Shown: piece after piece, positions 14,040 through 19,920 of the stretch | How the letters are laid out: every line of letters starts with the position of its first letter | Position numbering within the stretch: the first letter of the stretch is position 1 | Origin: Lachnospiraceae bacterium | GTDB lineage: Bacteria; Bacillota; Clostridia; Lachnospirales; Lachnospiraceae | Assembly (NCBI GenBank): GCA_004556655.1 | Contig: SFGF01000067.1 | Location: forward strand, 1 to 19,920 | Length of the DNA: 19,920 nucleotides | Direction: 5' to 3' | Program-made: the position numbers and the translations under genes | The notes under the pieces: generated by a model | Database searches by the model: none | Told to the model about the DNA's origin: nothing | What the model saw: only the letters and a program-made list of their open reading frames with translations

Positions 14040-14342
14040 TTACAGATTCTCGCTTATTTTAATTTCTTCCTCTGAAAAGATTTCTCCACAATACAAAGCC
14101 CATTCTATTTTTTTGTTAAAACAATTCTGCTCCGTAACAGCAATAATCTTTTCTTTAGGTATGGTAAATGCCTCATTTCCTGCTGCCGTTTTTATTGTTA
14201 TTTCGCTGTCTTCAATATGCTCAATCCTCGCATGACACCATTTTCTCACGTTCTCGTCTTCATAGTTAATGAACATAATGTCCATTTCATGTACCACTAC
14301 TCCACATACTTCTGTAACTTTAGTGTTCTTTTTAGTTATCAT
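14040..14342 (-). CDS. Small protein of unknown function (100 aa)
   Basis: A 100-aa protein, not recognised. It alternates short strands and acidic turns (VCGVVVHEMDIMFINYEDENVRKWCHARIEHIEDSEITIKTAAG, quoted only to show the beta-rich pattern in pieces: VCGVVVHEMDI, IMFINYED, RIEHIEDSEITI). It ends with EIFSEEEIKISENL. The pattern suggests a small beta-barrel or SH3-like fold, but that is a guess. The ribosome site GGAGGG is about ten bases before the ATG. A plausible promoter lies in the 160-base gap upstream, so it may start a transcript of its own with the 162-aa and 88-aa genes. No membrane segment or signal peptide is seen. Confidence 0.65.
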   Translation of the reverse strand: MITKKNTKVTEVCGVVVHEMDIMFINYEDENVRKWCHARIEHIEDSEITIKTAAGNEAFTIPKEKIIAVTEQNCFNKKIEWALYCGEIFSEEEIKISENL

Positions 14343-14388
14343 TGTAATTTTCCCTCCGTGTTGTTATTTCTTAAAATCTTAACATTCA

Positions 14389-14418
14389 GTTATACCTGAT
14401 TTCCCATTTCCGGCACAA
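14389..14418 (-). promoter_or_regulatory. Candidate promoter for the small-gene block
   Basis: Minus strand TTGTGC (14413-14418), 18 bases, TATAAC (14389-14394), about 47 bases before the 100-aa gene's ATG. It lies in the 161-base gap after the primase stop, where no other gene is seen. Confidence 0.4.
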
Positions 14419-14503
14419 AGGGTACGGAATGTCTGCTTCTGGACAAAAGCCTTCCCAATCAAAGAACTATATCTTTTTGCCTCGACAACACTATTCTCTG
14501 ATT

Positions 14504-15772
14504 TCATGCCGCCTCTCTTATCTCTTCATAAACGACCTGCTCCTTTCTGGTTTTCCAGTCATCAATTCCTTTATAGTTTTCCAGCCAGTACCCGTCTTCT
14601 CCAAGATCCCATGTCACACGTCGGCAGTTCAATTCCAGTTCCTCACAGATTTCGTAGAGTTTCAGGCAGCCCTTCCTGATGTTATCACGTTTAACCCGTT
14701 TTTTCGGACATTCTTCTATTTCCTGCCCGTCTTTCAGATACTCGCATTCACAACATGAGCTGTCATAATCTTTACGGCATTCCAGTGGCATCCGTTTATC
14801 CATATCATAACACTCGAAAACCTCTTTCAGCCCTCTTTCTTTTAGAAATGCCAATGCCTGCTTCAGTTCCTTATAATTGGCAACCCCCGGATTTCCAAGA
14901 TAAGTGTCCCCTGAACGCTGGTAAGCAATCTCTCCTTTTAAGATTCCTTCCGTAACCCGGATGATTGACACATCTGGATTCCCGGAAATTCCTACCGGGC
15001 TTCCGCTGGAACAACCCTTTTCCATATTAGTGCTGGTAAGCCATACATATTTCTGCTTTTTGTATGGATGGTCCAGCCGTATCTGAAAGGCCACCAACAA
15101 ACCTTTCTCCGACCACACCGGACACAGATACCCTCTGTTCTTCCAATAAAATGCGATTTCCCAGTCACCTTCCCGGTTGATGAAAAAACCGGGGACTCCT
15201 TCCAGACGGAATCCCTGTTTGATCAGCTTTCTTGCAATGGCTTTGGATTCTGACTCATCCGTACTTTTATACCCTTTCTCCTCCATACGGCAGATTTCTG
15301 TTTCCGATAACCCCCTCCTTCTGAGGTCATCTTTATGCCGTTCCCTTAATCTCAGCATTTTTATCAAAGCGAGATAAACTTCATGACGGTTGGTATAATC
15401 TACGGGTTTTGCTGCCTCTTCCTTTTTCTTCCGAATCCTGCGTTCCTGCTCCTGCTGCCGCTGCCGGCTTATTTTTCCGCCAGCCCTTATCTGTTTCTCA
15501 ATCTGCCAGTACGCCTTTTTATAACGTTTTTCTCCCTGAATCCCAGCAAGGTCTGCATAAAGCGTAAGCATATTTCCACCGGCCCCGCATTCATAGCAGT
15601 GGAACACATTCATGATTTCCCCATCCCGCATGACACAAAAATTGCATTTTCCCCGGGCATCTCCACAGAACGGGCACTCAACGTTAAACATATCCTCGGT
15701 TCCGCCCTCCAGTCTTTGGATGGAGAGTAAATCTGCAACGTCCGAAATAGTAAATGGTATCTGATACATCAT
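14504..15772 (-). CDS. CHC2-type zinc-finger / Toprim DNA primase of a mobile element
   Basis: A 422-aa protein. The N-terminal zinc-binding domain has C33-P-F-C36 and H58-C59-Y-E-C62-G, a CHC2-like finger with Cys in place of the usual His at the second position. A basic, coiled region follows (about residues 99-121, RQRQQEQERRIRKKK). A Toprim-like catalytic domain includes Glu275 in IRVTEGILKGE and Asp323/Asp325 in FECYDMDKR. A late cysteine cluster (SSCCECEY, about 338-345) is unusual and may bind another metal. It should make RNA primers for single-strand replication of the element, for example after conjugative transfer. It follows the ERF gene after a hairpin terminator. The ATG has AAGG seven bases upstream. 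It is a primase without a visible fused helicase. Confidence 0.85.
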   Translation of the reverse strand: MMYQIPFTISDVADLLSIQRLEGGTEDMFNVECPFCGDARGKCNFCVMRDGEIMNVFHCYECGAGGNMLTLYADLAGIQGEKRYKKAYWQIEKQIRAGGKISRQRQQEQERRIRKKKEEAAKPVDYTNRHEVYLALIKMLRLRERHKDDLRRRGLSETEICRMEEKGYKSTDESESKAIARKLIKQGFRLEGVPGFFINREGDWEIAFYWKNRGYLCPVWSEKGLLVAFQIRLDHPYKKQKYVWLTSTNMEKGCSSGSPVGISGNPDVSIIRVTEGILKGEIAYQRSGDTYLGNPGVANYKELKQALAFLKERGLKEVFECYDMDKRMPLECRKDYDSSCCECEYLKDGQEIEECPKKRVKRDNIRKGCLKLYEICEELELNCRRVTWDLGEDGYWLENYKGIDDWKTRKEQVVYEEIREAA

Positions 15773-15807
15773 TCGCTGCCCTTCTTTCTTTTTCTATCCT
15801 GCCTATA

Positions 15808-15843
15808 GAAAAACATGGCCCCGTAACCAGAACCATGTTTTTC
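15808..15843. terminator. Hairpin terminator between the ERF gene and the primase
   Basis: Perfect 11-bp stem GAAAAACATGG (15808-15818) / CCATGTTTTTC (15833-15843) around a 14-base loop. The A5/T5 tracts lie within the stem, so it could act on either strand. It starts about 11 bases beyond the ERF stop codon. Confidence 0.65.
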
Positions 15844-15854
15844 AAATAACTTCT

Positions 15855-17093
15855 TTATGCAGCGCGCTTTTCTTTCCCCTGTCCGTTAATCAGGAGCTTC
15901 GCTGCTTCCTTTATCGCCTTGTTGCCTCCCTGGTAGCGCTGAGCAATCCATCTTACACTTTCTCTTCCCTTTGGGGAATTCAACATCTCGCCCAGTGTCT
16001 TTCCACTGTAAAGCCCAAAATCGCACTTGACATTCCGTGCCCTGTCTATTTCTGTCTCCTCCTCTGTTTCTGCATCTTCAATATCCTGCCGGAGATTCTG
16101 CATAAATTCTCCATCATCCTCTTTGTCCTCTGCCTCATCTTCAAAGAATGGGACATCCTCAGAATCTGCACTCTGGAATCCATCTGTAAACTGCCCTGTC
16201 CCCGCTTCGGAAGGTTCAGATTCCTCTCCTGCTTCTAATTCCGGGTTAAACAGTTCCTCATCCATCTCTGCGTTCTCATTTTTCAGATTTTCGAGTTCCA
16301 GCTTTACCTGTGTTCCATGTTCCTTTTTCGGATTACCTGCAACATTTGAATCTCCTGTTGCGGATTCTGCTGTCTGTTCTTTCTTCCCCTTCGCTTCGGT
16401 CACAGTAGAACTCTGCCCGTGTGCTTCTTTCTGCTCCTGTCTTCTGCCAGACGGTACATTTCCATTCCGGACTTCTGCCTTTACGGATTCTTCCTTATCA
16501 GCCGTACCTGCCTGTGTTCTTGCAACATTCTGCTGTTTCTTATCGCTGCTTTCCGCTCTTGCAACAGTATCGGAAGAAACCTTTTTACTGCCGGATTTTT
16601 CTACTGCTCTTTCCTCCGGTCTCTGTTCATCCCGCGGATAATGATTCATCATATCTGGATCTTCAAAACCCCCCTGCTTGATACTGAACCGATTCAGAAG
16701 ATAATATTTCAGTCCGTAAGTCCATGCAGTACCTTTTGCTTTTTCTGGAACCTCATGTGTTCCGATCACATGGATACGTGCATATTTCCGCTCATCCGGA
16801 AAATCTGCGTTAATCCAGCAAAGTTCCAGATCAGCCTCATACCTCCAGAGGCCATTATCTTCTTTCAAAAATACCGGGTTCCCGTTGGCATCCTTCTGAG
16901 AGGAACTCTCTCCTACGATTTCAAAATCCACACCGTATTTATTTAAAGCCGGCGTCAGAAGTTCATAGATATCGTCAATCTTTACAAAATCATAATCCAC
17001 TTCCTCACTGTACCGTTTCTTGATAAGTTCCGGTACCTTCTTGCGGATTTTAATCATTTTCTGATTCAGATTTAAGTAATTGTATTTTTTCAT
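15855..17093 (-). CDS. ERF-family single-strand annealing protein with ExoX-like C-terminal domain
   Basis: A 412-aa protein from ATG at 17093, which has AGGAGG ten bases upstream; a longer frame to 17234 would overlap the previous gene and lacks such a site. The N-terminal part (about residues 1-150) resembles the ERF annealing family: LNQKMIKIRKKVPEL, IYELLTPALNKYGVDFEI, and the conserved AWTYGLKYYLLNRFSI. It would pair single strands during recombination or re-circularisation of the element. The middle (about 160-320) is long, low-complexity and rich in E/K/S/A, probably disordered. The C-terminal part (about 350-405) has CDFGLYSGKTLGEML and VRWIAQRY, like the small 'GKYKGKTL...YLRWL' domain found at the end of exonuclease X. 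It sits with a primase and DUF932-like protein, a recombination/replication set. Family confidence is moderate. Confidence 0.65.
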   Translation of the reverse strand: MKKYNYLNLNQKMIKIRKKVPELIKKRYSEEVDYDFVKIDDIYELLTPALNKYGVDFEIVGESSSQKDANGNPVFLKEDNGLWRYEADLELCWINADFPDERKYARIHVIGTHEVPEKAKGTAWTYGLKYYLLNRFSIKQGGFEDPDMMNHYPRDEQRPEERAVEKSGSKKVSSDTVARAESSDKKQQNVARTQAGTADKEESVKAEVRNGNVPSGRRQEQKEAHGQSSTVTEAKGKKEQTAESATGDSNVAGNPKKEHGTQVKLELENLKNENAEMDEELFNPELEAGEESEPSEAGTGQFTDGFQSADSEDVPFFEDEAEDKEDDGEFMQNLRQDIEDAETEEETEIDRARNVKCDFGLYSGKTLGEMLNSPKGRESVRWIAQRYQGGNKAIKEAAKLLINGQGKEKRAA

Positions 17094-17116
17094 TGATTCG
17101 TGTCCTCCTGTTCTTT

Positions 17117-17818
17117 TTATTTCTTCTGGATTTCCCTCATCTCGTCCCGGATACAGCCGCAAACGATTCTTTCCTGGGAAATTCTCGGAAGTTCCTTTTT
17201 CATCCACCGCTCTGCAAAAGACCGCACAACACATTCTTTATGGTTCAGATAAAGCAGGTAGGCTTCATCCGTAAACTGCCCCGTCCGGCTTCCAAACACA
17301 AACTGCGGCTCATATACAACATCTTCTGCTGTCTTTCCCTGAGAACAAAACTTTTTCGCCGCATCTTGAATCTGTACCCGTTCGATCACGGGGAGAAGCT
17401 GTCTGGTCGTATATTTGGTATCTGCCAGCAGAGAGTGCCAGTCTGTCCGGATTTTTTCTGCACCATATTTCTGGATCTCGCGCCGTGCTTCTGCCTGAAT
17501 ATCCTGCTTATCCGGGAAAAACATATCATGGGGGATTCCTGCCGCATCCCGCAGTTCCCTGCCTACATCATAAAGAGCATATCCACAGGGATTAAAAATC
17601 CCGCAGAACACCAGCCCTCCGGATGTCCCATATCTGTTTTCTCTCTGTTTTCCTGTAGAATATAATAAAAGACACTTTTCCGCTCTCGCCTTTACCAAGC
17701 CATATCCTTCCAGTTGCAGCATCTGGTCTTCCTCCCCGAGCAGCCACCGGAATAAAATTTCCGTTCTTTCTCCAGCCTCCACCCATGCGGGAAGCGGTTC
17801 CGGGAAATGATAAACCAT
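17117..17818 (-). CDS. Conserved unknown protein of the DNA-metabolism block (233 aa)
   Basis: A 233-aa protein, not recognised. It begins MVYHFPEPLPAWVEAGER. It has a mixed middle (YGTSGGLVFCGIFNPCGYALYDVGRELRDAAG, seen in parts as GLVFCGIFNP and GYALYDVGREL) and a basic C-terminus (FAERWMKKELPRISQERIV). Several cysteines are present but no clear zinc motif. No signal peptide or membrane helix is seen, so it is probably cytoplasmic. The start has AAGG close to the ATG and GGAG slightly upstream. It lies 13 bases after the 176-aa gene and 23 bases before the ERF gene, so it is almost certainly co-transcribed with them and probably works with recombination or transfer DNA handling. That role is an inference from position. 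Confidence 0.7.
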   Translation of the reverse strand: MVYHFPEPLPAWVEAGERTEILFRWLLGEEDQMLQLEGYGLVKARAEKCLLLYSTGKQRENRYGTSGGLVFCGIFNPCGYALYDVGRELRDAAGIPHDMFFPDKQDIQAEARREIQKYGAEKIRTDWHSLLADTKYTTRQLLPVIERVQIQDAAKKFCSQGKTAEDVVYEPQFVFGSRTGQFTDEAYLLYLNHKECVVRSFAERWMKKELPRISQERIVCGCIRDEMREIQKK

Positions 17819-17831
17819 ACCCTTCCGCTCC

Positions 17832-18362
17832 TTAAATATAAGGAAGCTGATGCATTTCTAACAGGATATTGGCATTCTGTATAAACAACGAATTCTTTTT
17901 CTCCCGCTGCATCCATTCCATAAAAAACCGCGTCAGGTTCTGCTGCAGTGTGCGGTGCGTCCGGAGTGCATAATCAATAAATCCCTGATACGCATTCTCG
18001 CTGTCTGCCACAAGATAATCTGCCATAACACGTTCCACTTGATGCTCCTCATACGAACCCGTTTCCATCTCCGGTTCTTCCTTTTGGGGAATCACATGAA
18101 GCACTGGCTCTTCTTTTATATGACTGCACAATTCACACGCCAGAAGAACAGAAGCTTCGTTGCGCAAATCATAATAACTGATTGCCTCAAGCCCTTTCAG
18201 CCATGCATAAACCAGATAAGTAAAATTCTCCTGCACTTCCGTCTGCTCCATAGACATCGCTTCCATGAACGCTGTATGGTCTGAACAAAAGCTGTTCAGA
18301 TACCCGTCAACCAGAAATTTTGCAACCTGTTCTCCCTTAAAATTCTTCACTTGATAACCCAT
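17832..18362 (-). CDS. Conserved unknown helical protein (176 aa)
   Basis: A 176-aa protein, not recognised. It is largely helical, with MGYQVKNFKGEQVAKFLVDG at the N-terminus, an acidic Pro/Glu-rich middle (IPQKEEPEMETGSYEEHQ) and an aromatic-rich C-terminal helix region (QNLTRFFMEWMQREKKNSLF). There is no signal peptide, membrane helix or catalytic motif. The ribosome site is excellent (AAGGAGG, six bases before the ATG). A terminator-like hairpin with seven T ends only about eight bases before that site, so transcription reaching this gene would have to pass it. It is followed after 13 bases by the 233-aa unknown gene. It may act as an adaptor in the ERF/primase block, but that is context only. 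Confidence 0.7.
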   Translation of the reverse strand: MGYQVKNFKGEQVAKFLVDGYLNSFCSDHTAFMEAMSMEQTEVQENFTYLVYAWLKGLEAISYYDLRNEASVLLACELCSHIKEEPVLHVIPQKEEPEMETGSYEEHQVERVMADYLVADSENAYQGFIDYALRTHRTLQQNLTRFFMEWMQREKKNSLFIQNANILLEMHQLPYI

Positions 18363-18382
18363 CTGTTTCCTCCTTAGTCAAC

Positions 18383-18406
18383 AAAAAAAGACCGGCAGTT
18401 CCAGTC
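18383..18406 (-). terminator. Terminator or attenuator before the 176-aa gene
   Basis: Minus strand GACTGG (18401-18406), loop AACTG, CCGGTC (18390-18395), then seven T (18383-18389). The stem has one G-U and can be extended by A-T pairs (AAAG/TTTT). It sits in the 58-base gap after the 375-aa gene and ends just before the next ribosome site. Confidence 0.65.
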
Positions 18407-18420
18407 CTTTACACGTTTCG

Positions 18421-19548
18421 TCAATACTTGATTTCTCCCGGTATATCATAGTCAAGCCATCGTTTTGAAATGCATCTGGAAATTTTCTCTTCCAGCTTCA
18501 ACAGTTTCCTTCCGCTTTCCCCTTTCTTCTGGGCGAGATAAAGAATCTCGCAGATTCCGCAATAAACCTCGTAAGCGCTGCATGGCTGATCACCAAACGC
18601 CGCTTTGAAACTCTCTACGGTTTCCGCAATCTGCTTTTTTCCAAAGCCTTCCTTATTCATCACTCCCGCCATCGCATTAGCCGGATAATTGATTTGAATA
18701 TCACACAGCCGGGTAACTTTTTTCAGTACCTCTTTGTAATACTCAAAAACAGATTCCATATTTGTTGTGAAATCTTCAATCCCCTTGCAGTTTTTGTTGT
18801 TCTTATGCATTACCTTCAGGTCTTCTCCCAGTATAATGGTATGTCCTCCTTCTATCAGGGAGTAAAAGATATTTGCACCGGACGCGCCCACATCGGAAGT
18901 GGTAATCCGGATTGCTGCCCGCAGTTTTGCATCCGCTTTTTTCCCATACTGGGTCAAAAGTTCCTGATACGCTTTCGTCAGTTTCTCATCCCCCACTTCC
19001 CATACGGCTGTTGTACTATAATGGTCTGCAAAGCCTTTCTGAAATTTCACATCCTGAAAATCTCCATTGACGTATGCAGAAGAAACCATAAAGACTTCCG
19101 GCATGGACATGATCGCATAATCGGAATCATCTCCCGATAGGACTGCCCGGACCTTTCCTTCAAAATACCGGATCAGGGCTTTCCCTTTTGCCACTTTAAG
19201 GCATTCATTCAGGATATCCGCAAGCGCTTTCTTTTTAATATCAGAAAGGGCGCTTCCGCCAATCCTCGCCCGTCCCAGCAGAGATGTGATTGCCGTGCTT
19301 CCCAACTGATATACGTTTCCATCTGCCTTCAAAAGCAGTCCGGTATGTTCAGCCGTATCACACAGTACCTTTTCCGTATCTTCTCCTTCTATGGGAGTAC
19401 AGATGCTATTGTTTCCCTGCACTGTCAGGACTTCCATTTCCGTACTGGGGATCCGGAACCATTTCGCCCGTTCATCTACCTCTGACAAATATTCGTGGAA
19501 TTCCAGTTCCTCATTAAACTCTTTTGAAAATTCATCTTTATAGTACAT
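18421..19548 (-). CDS. Mobile-element protein of 375 aa, possibly DUF932-like
   Basis: A 375-aa soluble protein. The stretch HTGLLLKADGNVYQLGSTAITSLL, then ARIGGSALSD, is reminiscent of DUF932 phage/plasmid proteins, where a similar segment precedes the core. The middle has a two-strand region (AAIRITTSDVGASGANIFYSL, seen in parts as AIRITTSDVG and SGANIFYSL) that could be the ligand-binding core. The C-terminus is helical and ends KRWLDYDIPGEIKY. No catalytic motif is known for such proteins; DUF932 members are often found with recombination genes and may regulate or bind DNA, but this is not established. The ribosome site GGAGGGG is right before the ATG. It starts 25 bases after the 46-aa gene. 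The match is from memory and weak, so the family is only suggested. Confidence 0.55.
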   Translation of the reverse strand: MYYKDEFSKEFNEELEFHEYLSEVDERAKWFRIPSTEMEVLTVQGNNSICTPIEGEDTEKVLCDTAEHTGLLLKADGNVYQLGSTAITSLLGRARIGGSALSDIKKKALADILNECLKVAKGKALIRYFEGKVRAVLSGDDSDYAIMSMPEVFMVSSAYVNGDFQDVKFQKGFADHYSTTAVWEVGDEKLTKAYQELLTQYGKKADAKLRAAIRITTSDVGASGANIFYSLIEGGHTIILGEDLKVMHKNNKNCKGIEDFTTNMESVFEYYKEVLKKVTRLCDIQINYPANAMAGVMNKEGFGKKQIAETVESFKAAFGDQPCSAYEVYCGICEILYLAQKKGESGRKLLKLEEKISRCISKRWLDYDIPGEIKY

Positions 19549-19573
19549 AACCCCTCCTTTCTAAGCCATACGC

Positions 19574-19714
19574 TTAAGACAAAGGGCTGACAGTTACCAT
19601 GACAGATCTGATTTTTCCATCTTCTAAGCAAAATGCATAACCTTCCTCACCCATTTCCATGATTGTTTTGATATCTAACCTGTTTGCATTTTCCCATACT
19701 ACACTAACCTGCAT
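19574..19714 (-). CDS. Small protein of unknown function (46 aa)
   Basis: A 46-aa protein starting at ATG 19714, chosen because AAGGAGG lies six bases upstream; a longer reading to 19756 has no ribosome site. The sequence (MQVSVVWENANRLDIKTI, then EMGEEGYAFCLEDGKIRSVMV) suggests a small beta-rich cytoplasmic protein with no membrane segment. It precedes the 375-aa gene by 25 bases and probably shares its transcript. Nothing more can be said on function. Confidence 0.55.
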   Translation of the reverse strand: MQVSVVWENANRLDIKTIMEMGEEGYAFCLEDGKIRSVMVTVSPLS

Positions 19715-19786
19715 ATTGTTCCTCCTTATTTTCGCTCCTGCCATATAGTGCATCATCTGTTACAACTTGTCTGTTTCCTGTATTCC

Positions 19787-19816
19787 TTATCCGGAATGCT
19801 TAATAAGTTGTTTCAT
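19787..19816 (-). CDS. Nine-residue leader-like peptide frame
   Basis: A complete frame MKQLIKHSG with an unusually strong ribosome site, GAGGAGG seven bases before its ATG. It lies about 70 bases before the 46-aa gene. Its stop falls in a small hairpin, ATTCC-GGATAA-GGAAT (loop contains the stop). It could be a leader peptide that couples or tunes translation of the next gene, or the 5' relic of a broken gene. The size makes a stable product doubtful. Confidence 0.3.
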   Translation of the reverse strand: MKQLIKHSG

Positions 19817-19834
19817 TCGTATTCCTCCTCGTAT

Positions 19835-19880
19835 AATAAGTTTATAGACCTCATTCAAAGAGGCTATAGACTTATTTTTT
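19835..19880 (+). terminator. Plus-directed hairpin with T-run at the right end
   Basis: AATAAGTTTATAGACCTC (19835-19852), seven-base loop, GAGGCTATAGACTTATT (19860-19876), then T's to 19880. The arms are complementary apart from one mismatch and one bulge. The T-run is only on the plus strand, although no plus-strand gene is upstream in the window, so it may end antisense transcripts or be a regulatory palindrome of the minus-strand operon's leader. Confidence 0.5.
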
Positions 19881-19920
19881 ATGATGCAGGTATTGGATGA
19901 ATTGTTGGACATCCTATTTA

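Noticed and set aside
16027..16641. Plus-strand Ser-rich open frame (204 codons)
   Set aside because: It is the complement of the low-complexity Glu/Lys/Ser linker of the ERF-like protein, which explains both its openness and its composition.
17094..17234. N-terminal extension of the ERF-like protein
   Set aside because: It would overlap the 233-aa gene and has no ribosome site, whereas AGGAGG precedes the ATG at 17093.
1..19920. CRISPR array, rRNA, insertion sequence, integrase or att site
   Set aside because: No regularly spaced repeats, rRNA-like sequence, transposase or recombinase motifs were seen on either strand.

Overview
The window looks like the accessory and DNA-processing part of an integrative/conjugative-type mobile element from a gut Clostridia, most likely Lachnospiraceae. 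The basis is moderately AT-rich DNA, Firmicutes-type Shine-Dalgarno sites, a class B sortase with an LPXTG-like surface adhesin, a LanFEG-type immunity transporter, and an ERF/CHC2-primase gene set. Every convincing gene is on the minus strand, so the natural reading direction is from high to low coordinates. No relaxase, integrase, att site, rRNA or CRISPR array is visible, so membership of an ICE is inferred.

Right part (19920 to about 13140): an early DNA-metabolism block. It has a tiny leader-like peptide, a 46-aa protein, a 375-aa mobile-element protein that may be DUF932-like, two unknown proteins (176 and 233 aa), an ERF-type annealing protein with a C-terminal ExoX-like domain, a CHC2-zinc/Toprim primase, and three small unknown proteins. 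Hairpins or terminators sit between several of these genes, and one lies just before the Shine-Dalgarno site of the next gene.

Middle (about 13100 to 10100): a 577-aa AAA-ATPase-like/PD-(D/E)XK protein whose Walker A lysine and nuclease residues are substituted. It overlaps a minimal nucleotidyltransferase (MNT). Next comes a type II toxin-antitoxin pair (Phd/YefM plus ParE/RelE) with its own promoter. The ATPase and antitoxin promoters share an unusually similar stretch of about 25 bases.

Adhesin cassette (about 10035 to 2730): strong terminators, a candidate 23-codon leader peptide, then a giant secreted protein of about 1784 aa. That protein has a thioester-domain-like head, about eleven SpaA/Cna-B repeats and a PKTG cell-wall sorting signal. 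It is followed by an SPL-family radical SAM protein and a class B sortase. The sortase is the obvious candidate to anchor the adhesin; the radical SAM protein's role is open. A cloverleaf-folding segment lies between the adhesin terminator and the radical SAM gene.

Left part (2729 to 1): a 444-bp gap without a confident gene carries a plus-directed terminator, a possible plus-strand small RNA and a minus-strand promoter. Then comes a noticeably AT-rich, translationally coupled lanF-lanE-lanG immunity transporter, followed by the start of a lipoprotein gene that runs off the window. This looks like separately acquired lantibiotic-resistance cargo.
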